Positions 1 through 9,241 of a DNA stretch of 64,000 nt are shown here, in pieces. The first letter of the stretch is position 1. Each line of letters opens with the position of its first letter. Source of the stretch: Massilia sp. Root418. Its GTDB lineage: Bacteria > Pseudomonadota > Gammaproteobacteria > Burkholderiales > Burkholderiaceae_D. Location: assembly GCF_001425265.1 (NCBI RefSeq), contig NZ_LMEC01000001.1:578036-642035 (forward strand), in the 5' to 3' direction. The position numbers and the translations under genes are program-made. The notes beneath the pieces were generated by a model. It was not told the origin of the DNA and made no database searches. It saw only the letters and a program-made list of their open reading frames with translations.

Positions 1-198
1 GCGCGCCTCATCCAGGCCCAGGTGTTCCAGCAAGTGCCAGGCGCCGCAGTTATCGGACAGATACCAGTTGAAGAAATCCAGCTCGGACAGGTCGATACCG
101 AATGGCAGGAACAATTCGCGGTTGGACTGGTAGAACAGGCGCTCCGTATCCACCAGCACGCCATCGTTGTCCCACAGGATGCCGTCGACTTGCCTCAC
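1..198 (-). CDS. HAD-superfamily hydrolase, N-terminal part (truncated by window edge)
   Basis: Only the first 66 codons are inside the window. The protein opens with the HAD motif I (WDNDGVLVDTE), in which the first Asp is the nucleophile that forms the phospho-aspartyl intermediate and the second is the general acid. The form DNDGVLVDTE is typical of beta-phosphoglucomutase-like phosphatases or mutases, which act on small phosphorylated metabolites in the cytoplasm. The start is a GTG at 196-198 that overlaps the TGA stop of the upstream deacetylase/caspase gene in a GTGA overlap, so the two are probably translationally coupled. Substrate cannot be told because the cap domain is outside the window. 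Confidence 0.8.
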   Translation of the reverse strand, partial: MRQVDGILWDNDGVLVDTERLFYQSNRELFLPFGIDLSELDFFNWYLSDNCGAWHLLEHLGLDEAR

Positions 199-2891
199 AG
201 CTTCTCCAGCTGCTGGCGCGCGTACGCCGCTGCGCCGCCGCCCGGCGCCAGTTCCAGGTAAGTCTTGTAAGCGCTCTTCGCGCGCTTGCCGTCACCCGCA
301 CGCGTGGAAGCGTCGCCCAGGTTCAGGTAGGCGATGGCACGCGAGGGATCCATCCTGATGGTGTTCTCGAACCAGCGCGCCGCCTCCGGGTAGCGCTCCT
401 GCTTGTAGAACACGAAGCCCAGGTTGTTGGCCGCCAGCGCAAAGTCCGCGCGCAGCTTGAGCGCCTCGGTGAACTGCGCCTCCGCCGCCGCGTACTGCTT
501 CTCCTTATACAACTGCAGGCCGCGGTCGTTGGCGCGCTGCGCCAGCTGGCGCGCGGACACAGGCACCGCCGGCGGCGGCGTGATGGCCTGCTCCTTGCCC
601 TGCAGGTCCTTCACCGTGGCGGCAGGCGGCGCCGCGTCCAGCTTGGAGTTGAGCGCGATGGCGTCGCTCGACAGCTGCGCCGTGGCCGCCCCCAGGAACT
701 CGGTCTCGCCCGGCAGTTCGAACACGAAGTCGCCGCCTTCGGAACCCGGCAGGCTGCCGAAGGCCGGGGTCTGGCTGGACACGCCCGCCACCGCCGGCGC
801 CACATAGGCCGCCAGTTCGGTGGCCGTGATCAGGCCGTCGCCGTTCAGGTCGGCCTTGCCGCCCAGGCCTTGCAGCAGGGTCCAGGTGAACACCGAATGG
901 CCGTTCGGGCCGCCGTCCGCCACCAGCTGGTCGCCGCCGCCCGCCGTCAGCATCTGGCGTCCGATGCGCTTGGCGTTGTCGCGCAGGAAGGACGACGAGG
1001 AGCCGCCACGCGTGAGCCCCAGGCCGCTGTAGCAGGCGTCCATCACGAACAGCACGTGCTTGGCGCTCAGGCTCTCGGCGATGTTCTGGATTTCCGTCAT
1101 GGGAATCGCGTCGGTGGCCAGCTGGTTCGGGTCGGCGTCGGCCGGCACGATGTAGCCCAGGTCGCGCCCGGAGCTGAGCTTGCGCGTGGCGCCATGGCCG
1201 GCGAAGAAGACGAAGATGCGGTCGTTCTTCTGCACCCCGCCGTGCGCCAGCCTGTCGTGGAAGGCACTCAGGATGCCGGCGCGCGTGGCCTCGGCGTTCT
1301 TCAGCGTGACCACGCGTTCGGCCGGGAAGCCGAACTTGTCGATCAGCGTTTGCCGCACGCCCTGCGCGTCGCGCACGGCGTACTGCAGCTTGGGCCATTT
1401 CGCGTAGTCGTCGATGCCGATCACGATGGCCCAGGAGTTGCCGTAGCCGGCCGACACCGGCGCTGCCGGCGCCGCCCCTTGCGCCGCCGCGCCCTGCGCC
1501 ACCTTGAAGCCGCTGCCGTCCCAGCCGGCGAACTGGTAGCCCTCGGCCACCAGCCGGTCCAGGATGGCGGGCAGCGCCTTCACGGTGCGTTCGTGGATGT
1601 CATGGAACAGGATGATGCCGCGCCCCTCCTTCTCCACTCCCTGCAGCACGCGTGCGGCGATGGAACTGGGCACCGGATCGGCCCAGTCCAGCGAGTCGAT
1701 ATTCCACATCACCGATTGCAGCCTGGCCTTGTGCAGCAGCGCCATGCCTTCGCTGTTGCGGGCGCCGTAGGGGAAGCGGAACAGCGGCGAACGGTCGGCG
1801 TCGACCGCCTTCAGCAGCAGGTCCGTATCCAGGATTTCCGCCTGCAGCTTGTCGCCGCTTTCCTTGGACAGCTGGGCGTGGCTGTAGCTGTGGTTGGCCA
1901 GGGTGTAGCCGGCCGCCTTCAGCTTGCGGCTCACTTCGGCGCCGCCATTCAGCTTGGTGTGCTGCGCCGCGTCCACGCTGCCGATGTTGCGGCCCACGGA
2001 AAAGAACACGGCCGGCACGCCGTATTGCTTCAGGATGGCAGCGATTTCCTCGCTGTAGCGCTTGTGCGGGCCGTCGTCGAAGGTCAGCACCACGGTCTTC
2101 CTGGGCAGCGACTTGCCGAAAATTTCGCCATCCTCGGGCTTGGCGGCGGCAGGCGTGCCCGCGCCGGCGCCGGCGGGCGGCTGCGGGTACGGCATCACCA
2201 CGCCGTATTCTTTCAGGATCTGCTCGCGCTTGTACATCTTCTTCAGCTGCGCCACGTAATCGTCCCAGCGCTCGCGCTTGAGTTCGATGCCGCGCGTTTC
2301 AAAGCGGCCGAAGATCTGCTTGATCTCCTGGTCGTAATAGCGCTCGATCTCGGCCAGCGCGTCCATATCCTCGGAAATGCGCTTGTGCAGCTTGATGGCA
2401 GGCAGCGAACCGTCCTTGGCCACGTAGCCGCGCAGCGCTTGCAGCAGCTCGCGGAAGGCCAGCCGGTCGGCGTCGTACATGCCGGGATCGGCTTCGATAT
2501 AGTCCAGCAGCGCGCCCATGCCGGCAAAGCGGCCTGCGTCCGGCGAGGCCGCCAGCGCGGCCAGGGCCTCGTCCACGCGCGCAATGCGCAGCTGGTTGTC
2601 ATGGAACAGGCCCTGGCCCACCTGGTTGGCCTGGGCTTGCTCCGCCTCGCCCAGCGACTGTTCATCTGCAAGCAGCACGATGGTCTTGCGGTAGGCCGCC
2701 AGCACGTCCTTGAGCTGCGCCACGATGGCCTGCTGCGGCCCGGGCAGCGTTGCGGCGCCCCCGCCTTGCCCTGCGGTGCCTGCCGGGGGCACGCCTGCCG
2801 GCGCGCCGCGGTGGGTGTAATAGTAGCCGGCGCCGGCGGCGGACAAGACAGCGGCCGCGACGGCGGCCAGCAGGACGGGCTTGGAAATCAC
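195..2891 (-). CDS. Secreted or membrane-anchored polysaccharide deacetylase / caspase-like peptidase / EF-hand / TPR fusion
   Basis: An 898-residue multidomain protein. Residues 5-25 form a hydrophobic signal or anchor; 50-235 is a helical region without a recognised family. Residues 265-460 are a NodB polysaccharide deacetylase domain with TFDDGP (270-275), the HxxxH metal pair H334/H338, RFPYG (372-376), DW (402-403) and LFHD (428-431). Residues 486-700 are a caspase/metacaspase-like (peptidase C14) domain with the catalytic His in FAGHG (H566) and catalytic Cys in DACYSG (C620). An EF-hand loop DLNGDGLITATE (681-692) follows, then TPR repeats from about 781 to the end. Families seen separately are well known; the order here is unusual. 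The start is GTG at 2889-2891, with a promoter-like sequence upstream, and the stop overlaps the HAD gene. Likely extracytoplasmic; target unknown. Confidence 0.88.
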   Translation of the reverse strand: MISKPVLLAAVAAAVLSAAGAGYYYTHRGAPAGVPPAGTAGQGGGAATLPGPQQAIVAQLKDVLAAYRKTIVLLADEQSLGEAEQAQANQVGQGLFHDNQLRIARVDEALAALAASPDAGRFAGMGALLDYIEADPGMYDADRLAFRELLQALRGYVAKDGSLPAIKLHKRISEDMDALAEIERYYDQEIKQIFGRFETRGIELKRERWDDYVAQLKKMYKREQILKEYGVVMPYPQPPAGAGAGTPAAAKPEDGEIFGKSLPRKTVVLTFDDGPHKRYSEEIAAILKQYGVPAVFFSVGRNIGSVDAAQHTKLNGGAEVSRKLKAAGYTLANHSYSHAQLSKESGDKLQAEILDTDLLLKAVDADRSPLFRFPYGARNSEGMALLHKARLQSVMWNIDSLDWADPVPSSIAARVLQGVEKEGRGIILFHDIHERTVKALPAILDRLVAEGYQFAGWDGSGFKVAQGAAAQGAAPAAPVSAGYGNSWAIVIGIDDYAKWPKLQYAVRDAQGVRQTLIDKFGFPAERVVTLKNAEATRAGILSAFHDRLAHGGVQKNDRIFVFFAGHGATRKLSSGRDLGYIVPADADPNQLATDAIPMTEIQNIAESLSAKHVLFVMDACYSGLGLTRGGSSSSFLRDNAKRIGRQMLTAGGGDQLVADGGPNGHSVFTWTLLQGLGGKADLNGDGLITATELAAYVAPAVAGVSSQTPAFGSLPGSEGGDFVFELPGETEFLGAATAQLSSDAIALNSKLDAAPPAATVKDLQGKEQAITPPPAVPVSARQLAQRANDRGLQLYKEKQYAAAEAQFTEALKLRADFALAANNLGFVFYKQERYPEAARWFENTIRMDPSRAIAYLNLGDASTRAGDGKRAKSAYKTYLELAPGGGAAAYARQQLEKL

Positions 2892-2922
2892 TGTATGAGC
2901 CTGTTATAGATGCGGTGCAGCA

Positions 2923-2952
2923 ATTGTAGGGCATGTCAGCTTGCTATGCCAA
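2923..2952 (-). promoter_or_regulatory. Candidate sigma-70 promoter of the deacetylase/caspase gene
   Basis: On the minus strand TTGGCA (2952-2947) and TACAAT (2928-2923) are separated by 18 bases, about 31 bases before the GTG start at 2891. This is the best promoter match in the divergent spacer between the caspase fusion and the diguanylate cyclase. Confidence 0.45.
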
Positions 2953-3023
2953 CGATCTAAATCCATGGCTAGCCGGGGCCGGGTGTGCAATACTCCACGC
3001 TACCGAACGACTTGCTTATAGAC

Positions 3024-5783
3024 ATGGCCACTGCCGGCTTCCTGCCACGCACCCTCAAATCACGGATGACCACGGTCGTCATCCTGCTGGTGCTGGCCGC
3101 CACCACCATCGTTACCACCCTGGCCCTCATGCTGGCCGAGCACGACATGAAGGCCGTCATCGGCGCCCAGCAGTACGCGGTGCTGTCCAGTGCCGCCGCC
3201 TATGTCGACGAGCAGCTCGAAGCCAAGCGCGCCCTGCTCTCCACCCTGCCGGAAGGCCTGCCGCCGGGCATCCACAGCGACCCGGCCGCGCTGCAGGCGC
3301 TGCTGCAGTCCCGGTCGGCGGTGGGCGCCGAGTTCTTCAACGTGGTGGTGTTCGACCGGGCTGGCAAGATGGTGGCCACCTCACGCCCGGATTTGAAGGA
3401 GGCCAGCGTGGAGGCCGTCGGCCGGCCCTATTTCGACAATACGGTCAGCACACGCAGCGGCCTGATTTCGGCGCCCTTCCTCAGCCGCCTGTCGGGCCGG
3501 CCCGTGGTGCTGATGACCCAGCCCGTGCTGGACCCGCAAGGCGACGTGGCCTACGTGATCGCCGCCGGCATCGACCTGCAGCAGTCCGACTTTTTCGGCC
3601 CCATCAATGCGCTCAAGCCGGGCAAGACCGGCTTCATGTTCATCATGACCACCGGTGGCATCCTGATCCACCATCCCACCCCGGAACGCCTGCTGCGCCA
3701 CATTAACGACCGGCCCGGCTACAACCGCGCCACCGAGATGGCCCTGAAAGGCTTCGAGGGCTGGACCGAGGCCAAGAACAAGGACGGCAACGAGGGCATC
3801 TATTCGTATAAGCGCCTGAAGAGCACCAACTGGATCGTGGCCGCGCGCTATCCCACCGCCGAGGCATTCGCGCCGCTGATCGGCCTGCGCAAGCAGGCCA
3901 TCCTGGCGGCCAGCCTGTTCGCGGCGGTGGCCGGCCTGGTGGCGTGGCTGGCCATCCACCGCCTGCTCGGGCCGCTGGAAAAGCTGCGCCAGCGGGTGGC
4001 GCTGCTGCGCCATGGCGGCACCGACATTGCCGCGCTGCGCTCGGGCCGGCAGGACGAGATCGGCGAACTGGGCGAAGCGTTCTACCAGCTGACCGCCGAG
4101 CGCGCCGCCACCCAGGAAAAGGTCCTGGCCAGCGAAACGCTGGTGCGCAACATCCTGGAGCACGCGCCGGACGCCTTCGTCAGTACCCGGGCCGACGGCA
4201 CCATCACCGAATGGAACGCGCAGGCCGAGCGCACCTTCGGCTGGCACCGGGACGAGGCGCTGGGCCGCAATGTGGCCGAGCTGATCGTGCCGCCCCGCCT
4301 GCGCAGTGCGCACGCCCTGGGCATCATGCGCATGGGCGGCGGCCGCGCTGTAGACGGCTCGGCCGACAGCCAGCGCCGCCTGCAGCGCACCCGCATCGCG
4401 GCGCTGCACCGGGACGGCCGCGAAATTCCGGTCGAGCTGTCGGTGGGTACCCTGCGCCACGACAGCGGCGTGATCGCCACCGCCTTCCTGCACGATATTT
4501 CGGAGCGCGTGGCGCACGAAGAACAGATCGCCGCCAGCGAGCACCGCGCGCGCATGATCGCCGACAGTATGCCGGCCCTGGTGGCCTATGTGGACCGCAG
4601 CCTGCGCTACCGTTTCACCAACGATTACTACCAGCAGCTGCTGGGCGTGGCGCCGGCCGGCATGCTGGGCAAGACCATCACCGAAGTATTCGGCATGGAA
4701 GTCTATTTGGCGTGGAAGGACAAGATCGACGCCGCCCTGCGCGGCGAGCGGGTACACGAGGAGCGCGACAGTGTGCAGCTGGGCCGACCGCTGCACCTGA
4801 TGACGGATCTGGTGCCCGACGTCGATGCGGCCGGCACGGTGCAGGGCATCTACCTGATGTCGATGGACATCACCCAGCGCCGCAACGCCGAGCTGACCCA
4901 GGCCGCCAGCGAGCAGCGCCTGCAGCTGATCACCGACCACCTGCCCGCCCTGGTGTCCTATATCGACCGCGACCACGTGCTGCGCTTCGGCAACGCCACC
5001 TTCCGCCACTGGCTGGGGCTGGACCCGGCCACGCTCGCCGCGCGCCCGCTGCAGGACGTGATGGGCGCGGCCGCCTACGCCAAGACGCGGCCCCACCTGG
5101 AACGCGCGTTCACCGGCGTGCATGTGTCCTTCGAACACCGGGCCAGGCTGTACGGCGACCAGCGCACGCTGGAAACCACCTTCGTGCCGGACCTGCGTCC
5201 CGACGGCACCGTGGCCGGCGTCTACGCGCTGACGCAGGACATGAGCCGCATCAAGGCGGTGGAGCGCCAGCTGATCGAACTGGCCCGCCTCGATGCGCTC
5301 ACCGGCATTGCCAACCGCCGCAAGTTCGAGGAAGTGCTGCAGCAAGCCATGGCGCGCAGCCAGCGACTGGCGCGCCCCATGGCGCTGGCTTACCTGGACA
5401 TCGACAATTTCAAGTCCATCAACGACAGCCTGGGCCACGGCGCCGGCGACGAGGTGTTGAAGGAGTTCGCCAGCCGCCTGATCCAGGCGGTACGCGCGGT
5501 GGACCTGGTGGCGCGCCTGGCCGGCGACGAATTCATCATCGTGCTGGAGAACGTGGACCGGGGCGGCGAAGCGGCCCTGCTGGCGGCCAAGATCGTGGCG
5601 GCGGTGCGTACCCCGTTCTCGGTGGCCGGTTCACCGATGCAAGTGACCACCAGCATCGGCGTGGCGCTGTACCAGGGCGAAGGCGACTCCCAGTCCAGCC
5701 TGATCGCGCGCGCGGACCGGGCGCTGTACCAGGCCAAGCGCAACGGCCGCGACTGCTATGTGGTGGATGCGGAACAAAATTGA
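3024..5783 (+). CDS. Membrane sensor diguanylate cyclase (dCache-HAMP-PAS-PAS-PAS-GGDEF)
   Basis: Makes c-di-GMP from two GTP at the inner membrane. Counting from an in-frame GTG at 2985, TM1 is about 28-50, a dCache-like periplasmic sensor fills 52-295, TM2 is about 303-325, HAMP about 326-375, three PAS domains about 385-510, 520-635 and 645-755, and GGDEF 765-928. The signature is AGDEF (846-850), a variant active in several cyclases, and the inhibitory I-site RAVD (837-840) is at its standard spacing, so product feedback is expected. There is no EAL domain. I prefer the ATG at 3024 because it gives a short cytoplasmic tail before TM1; the upstream GTG is possible. It stands alone, divergent from the caspase fusion, with a chemoreceptor downstream. 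Confidence 0.9.
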   Translation: MATAGFLPRTLKSRMTTVVILLVLAATTIVTTLALMLAEHDMKAVIGAQQYAVLSSAAAYVDEQLEAKRALLSTLPEGLPPGIHSDPAALQALLQSRSAVGAEFFNVVVFDRAGKMVATSRPDLKEASVEAVGRPYFDNTVSTRSGLISAPFLSRLSGRPVVLMTQPVLDPQGDVAYVIAAGIDLQQSDFFGPINALKPGKTGFMFIMTTGGILIHHPTPERLLRHINDRPGYNRATEMALKGFEGWTEAKNKDGNEGIYSYKRLKSTNWIVAARYPTAEAFAPLIGLRKQAILAASLFAAVAGLVAWLAIHRLLGPLEKLRQRVALLRHGGTDIAALRSGRQDEIGELGEAFYQLTAERAATQEKVLASETLVRNILEHAPDAFVSTRADGTITEWNAQAERTFGWHRDEALGRNVAELIVPPRLRSAHALGIMRMGGGRAVDGSADSQRRLQRTRIAALHRDGREIPVELSVGTLRHDSGVIATAFLHDISERVAHEEQIAASEHRARMIADSMPALVAYVDRSLRYRFTNDYYQQLLGVAPAGMLGKTITEVFGMEVYLAWKDKIDAALRGERVHEERDSVQLGRPLHLMTDLVPDVDAAGTVQGIYLMSMDITQRRNAELTQAASEQRLQLITDHLPALVSYIDRDHVLRFGNATFRHWLGLDPATLAARPLQDVMGAAAYAKTRPHLERAFTGVHVSFEHRARLYGDQRTLETTFVPDLRPDGTVAGVYALTQDMSRIKAVERQLIELARLDALTGIANRRKFEEVLQQAMARSQRLARPMALAYLDIDNFKSINDSLGHGAGDEVLKEFASRLIQAVRAVDLVARLAGDEFIIVLENVDRGGEAALLAAKIVAAVRTPFSVAGSPMQVTTSIGVALYQGEGDSQSSLIARADRALYQAKRNGRDCYVVDAEQN

Positions 5784-5865
5784 AGTAAACGCGCCGATGT
5801 GAGATTTGGTGATATTTGTGCCGGTCAATTCCGTCACAATGTCCTGCTAAGCGGCGCCCGCCGCC

Positions 5866-5871
5866 AGGAGG
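5866..5871 (+). promoter_or_regulatory. Strong Shine-Dalgarno site that fixes the chemoreceptor start
   Basis: AGGAGG lies 7 bases before the ATG at 5879. It rules out the longer reading from a GTG at 5816. Confidence 0.85.
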
Positions 5872-5878
5872 AAGAACC

Positions 5879-7363
5879 ATGCTGAAACACATGAAAATGG
5901 AGACCCGGCTGCACGTGGGGCTGGGCAGTATCGTCATCCTGGTCGTGCTGCTGGGTTTGACGGCGTTTGCCAGCCTGAGCACGCTGCTGGGGCGCTGGAA
6001 CGCCATCGAAACCGTGACGCTGGCGCGCAAGGATGCCGTCATGTCCATTGTCGGTGCGCATGGGCGCGCCACCCACAGCTTCAAGAATTATGTGCTGCGC
6101 GGCGGCGACTACGCCGCCAAATTCCGCACCGAGATCGCCGAAATCGACAAGGCTGCCAACAGCTACCTGGCCGGCGGCGACGTCTCGCGCGAAGAACAGG
6201 GCTTGCTCAATGAGATCCTGGCCGCCACCAAGGAATACGGCCAGCAGATGTCGCACCTGGAGGCGCTGCGTGAAAAAGGCGCCACCGTCCCCGAGCTGGA
6301 CAAGGCCGTGAAGGGTGCGGACGCCGGCATCGCCAGCGCCAGCGCCCGGCTGCGCGAAGTCAATGCGGCTGAAACGCGGAGCGAGTCGGCGGAAATGAGC
6401 GAGATCGCGCAGCAGGCCAAGCGCTGGATCCTGACCTTCGCCGTGGTGATCGCCCTGCTCGGCTGCGTGCTGGCGGTGTGGATTTCGCGCAGCCTGAGCG
6501 CCATCGTGCGCGACATCCAGCACGTGACCGGTGCGCTGGCCAGCGCCTCGACCGAGGTCAGCGCCACGGCGCAGTCGCTGTCGCAGGCGTCCAGCGAGCA
6601 GGCCGCCAGCGTGGAGGAAACCAGCGCTTCCATCGAGCAGATGACGGCCTCCATCACGCAGAACGCGGAAAACGCCCGCGTCACCGACGGCATCGCCACC
6701 AAGGCAGCGCAGGAAGCGGCCAAGGGCGGCGAGGTGGTGAAGGCCACGGCGGCGGCCATGCGCCAGATCGCCAAGAAGGTCAGCATCATCGACGACATCG
6801 CCTACCAGACCAACCTGCTGGCCCTGAATGCGGCCATCGAGGCGGCCCGCGCGCACGAGCACGGCAAGGGCTTCGCGGTGGTGGCGGCCGAAGTGCGCAA
6901 GCTGGCCGAGCGCAGCCAGGTGGCGGCGCAGGAGATCGGCGAAGTGGCGGCCAACAGCGTGGAACTGGCGGAACAGGCTGGCGTGCTGCTGGACGCCATG
7001 GTGCCGAACATCCGCCGCACCTCGGACCTGGTGCAGGAAATCGCCGCCGCGTCCGAGGAACAATCAGCCGGCGTGGGCCAGATCAATTCCGCCGTGGTGC
7101 AGCTCAGCCAGGCTACCCAGACCAATGCGGCCAGCTCCGAGGAACTGGCCGCCACGTCGGAAGAGATGAATTCCCAAGCCGACCACCTGGCGCACCTGAT
7201 GGCCATGTTCAAGCGCTACGCCGCCGACGGGCAGCCGGCCCGCTCCGAAGTGCGCCAGCTCAAGTCCGTCAAGCCGCGCGCGCAACGCGCAGGGACGGCA
7301 TCGGGTTCCAGCCTGGCGCCCGCAGCAGGCGGACTGGACGAAAGCCAGTTCACTAAATTCTGA
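5879..7363 (+). CDS. Methyl-accepting chemotaxis protein
   Basis: A 494-residue chemoreceptor. TM1 is about 14-34, a four-helix-bundle type periplasmic sensor about 40-180, TM2 about 184-203, and the cytoplasmic signalling domain 205-445. The conserved hairpin that binds CheA and CheW is clear ([16 protein letters not shown] at 310-325, then [18 protein letters not shown]). The link between TM2 and the signalling coil looks shorter than usual and I cannot see a clear HAMP domain. There is no C-terminal pentapeptide for CheR binding; the tail is Ala/Ser/Arg-rich. Ligand unknown. No che genes are nearby, so it is an orphan receptor. Confidence 0.9.
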   Translation: MLKHMKMETRLHVGLGSIVILVVLLGLTAFASLSTLLGRWNAIETVTLARKDAVMSIVGAHGRATHSFKNYVLRGGDYAAKFRTEIAEIDKAANSYLAGGDVSREEQGLLNEILAATKEYGQQMSHLEALREKGATVPELDKAVKGADAGIASASARLREVNAAETRSESAEMSEIAQQAKRWILTFAVVIALLGCVLAVWISRSLSAIVRDIQHVTGALASASTEVSATAQSLSQASSEQAASVEETSASIEQMTASITQNAENARVTDGIATKAAQEAAKGGEVVKATAAAMRQIAKKVSIIDDIAYQTNLLALNAAIEAARAHEHGKGFAVVAAEVRKLAERSQVAAQEIGEVAANSVELAEQAGVLLDAMVPNIRRTSDLVQEIAAASEEQSAGVGQINSAVVQLSQATQTNAASSEELAATSEEMNSQADHLAHLMAMFKRYAADGQPARSEVRQLKSVKPRAQRAGTASGSSLAPAAGGLDESQFTKF

Positions 7364-7397
7364 CGGCGCGGGGCCGAGGGCCGGCGGGCACGGAAGT

Positions 7398-9065
7398 CTA
7401 GCGCAGCGTCTCCGTCAGCACCCGCCCTTCGGCGCCGGAGGGCGGCCGCAGGCGCAGCAGGTGGGCCAGCGTGGGCGCAATGTCCACCACTTCCGCGTAC
7501 TGGCCGTAGACGCCGGGCTTGATCCATTGCCTGCCCATCATCATCAGCGGCACGTTGGTGTCGTAGTTGTACGGCGAGCCGTGGGTGGTACCGGTGCCGC
7601 TGCCGGGGAACCAGTTCGGCTTGTTGACCACCATCAGGTCGCCGGACACCTGGCGGTTCCAGGCGCGCCGCATCAGCACGGCGATCCGGGTCGGCGCGGC
7701 GGCGCCGCGCTCGAACTGGCTACGGGTGAACACTTCGTTCACGCCGGGTTGCCGCAGCAGGAAGCGCGACGCGGCCTGCTCCACGTCAGCGCTGTCCAGG
7801 CCGTGCTTTTCCATCAGTTCATGGTCCAGGTAGATGTTGGGCAGCACATTCGGCGCGGTGCTGGCCAGCACCAGCCCGGGCACGGAGAACCGGGCCGCCA
7901 GATGCTGTTCCAGCGCGGCGACCATATTGTCGCCCCGGATGCGGCCGGCGTCGTGCTTGTGCGCCCTGGCGAACTCCGGCACATTGGCAAAGCCGTGGTC
8001 GGCGGTCAGCACCACCATCACGTTGTCGCGGCCCACGCGCAGGTCCAGGTAGGAGAAAAAGCCGGCCAGCATACGGTCCAGCCGCTGCAGGTGGTCGTGC
8101 GACATTTTGCTCTCGGGGCCGAAAGCGTGGTTCACATAATCGTGGCTGGACAGGCTCACGCCCAGCACGTCCGGCACACCCGCCGGGTTGCGGCCCAGGT
8201 TCTCGCCCTCGATGGCGGCGCGGGCGAATTCCAGCGTCAGCTCGTCCAGGTAGGGACCCACGCGCAGGCGCGCGTAATAGGAGGCGTCCAGGGCGCCGCT
8301 TTCGCTATAGTAGGAGAACGGGAAGCGGTTGCGCCCGCCGTTCGCGGCGGCAGGCGGATCTTCCGCGTCGCCCGCGTAGGCCTCGGCCGGCAGGAGCGGC
8401 GTCCATGACTTGCCGTAGTAGCGGTCCTGCGGCCTGGCCGCCTGGAAGCGCTGCACCCACGCCGGATGCGCCGCCATGTAGTAGCTGCTGCTGGCGAAGT
8501 TGCCGCTCTTGTCCATGTACATATAGGCGGTGCCGGTCTTCCCCGCCAGCAGGATGGCGCCCCTGTCCTTGCCGGACACGGTAAGCACCTTGGCCCGCCC
8601 GCCGCTGGCATAGCGCAGCTCGTCGCCCAGCGTGCTCACCCGCAGTCGCGCTGGCGAGGTGCCGTCGGAAGACTTGGTTTCCTCGCCGAGATAGGTGTAG
8701 GCGGTGTCCTCGGTGCAGTAGGTTGACACGTGGGTCACCGGGTCGATCCAGTTGTTGGCGACCACGCCGTGCTGGTAGGGATAGGCGCCCGACAGGATGG
8801 CCGCGTGGCCGACCGCCGTGACCGTGATGCCGTGCGCCTGGTGCGCATTGCTGAAACTTGCGCCCTGCTCCAGCAGGCGGCGGAAGCCGCCCTGGCCGAA
8901 CTGGGCGCGGTAGCGCTGCACCTGTTCGTTGGGCAAACCGTCCACCACCAGGACCACCAGCAATCTCGGCTGGCTGGCGGCGGCGGGGGCGGCAGGGGCA
9001 GGATGTGCCGGGCCGGACGCCAGCACGGCGGCGGCGAAAACGGATAGGGAAAAATGCTTGATCAT
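7398..9065 (-). CDS. Secreted alkaline phosphatase superfamily enzyme (PafA/SPAP-like phosphomonoesterase)
   Basis: A 555-residue exported hydrolase. Residues 1-22 are a signal peptide. Metal ligands typical of the superfamily are seen: VVDGL (D42), the Thr nucleophile in TAVGHA (T83), SSHDYVNHAFGP in the middle, and TADHGF. The Thr nucleophile and overall length match the PafA and Sphingomonas SPAP type of calcium-independent, zinc-dependent phosphatases rather than Ser-type PhoA. Role: release of phosphate from organic esters in the periplasm. It is convergent with the chemoreceptor (34-base gap). A phytase lies about 8 kb away, so phosphate scavenging is a theme. A phosphodiesterase/pyrophosphatase activity is the alternative. 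Confidence 0.87.
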   Translation of the reverse strand: MIKHFSLSVFAAAVLASGPAHPAPAAPAAASQPRLLVVLVVDGLPNEQVQRYRAQFGQGGFRRLLEQGASFSNAHQAHGITVTAVGHAAILSGAYPYQHGVVANNWIDPVTHVSTYCTEDTAYTYLGEETKSSDGTSPARLRVSTLGDELRYASGGRAKVLTVSGKDRGAILLAGKTGTAYMYMDKSGNFASSSYYMAAHPAWVQRFQAARPQDRYYGKSWTPLLPAEAYAGDAEDPPAAANGGRNRFPFSYYSESGALDASYYARLRVGPYLDELTLEFARAAIEGENLGRNPAGVPDVLGVSLSSHDYVNHAFGPESKMSHDHLQRLDRMLAGFFSYLDLRVGRDNVMVVLTADHGFANVPEFARAHKHDAGRIRGDNMVAALEQHLAARFSVPGLVLASTAPNVLPNIYLDHELMEKHGLDSADVEQAASRFLLRQPGVNEVFTRSQFERGAAAPTRIAVLMRRAWNRQVSGDLMVVNKPNWFPGSGTGTTHGSPYNYDTNVPLMMMGRQWIKPGVYGQYAEVVDIAPTLAHLLRLRPPSGAEGRVLTETLR

Positions 9066-9241
9066 GATGGCTCGTGGTTGGTAGCGCGCGCCATGCTAGC
9101 ACCGGCATGTGTCAGGCTGATGACCTTGTGCCACAGGACAGCAACATTTACATGGCATTTTTCCGGTGTCAGTCTAGTCTTACAGAGCGGCGGGAACATC
9201 ACCGCTACGCATGCAAGCAACATTTTTGCATACTGGAAAAA

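Noticed and set aside
102..2909. 935-codon open frame on the plus strand opposite the deacetylase/caspase gene
   Set aside because: The minus strand has clear domains; the plus frame is Arg/Gly/Gln-rich, which is typical of antisense frames in GC-rich DNA.
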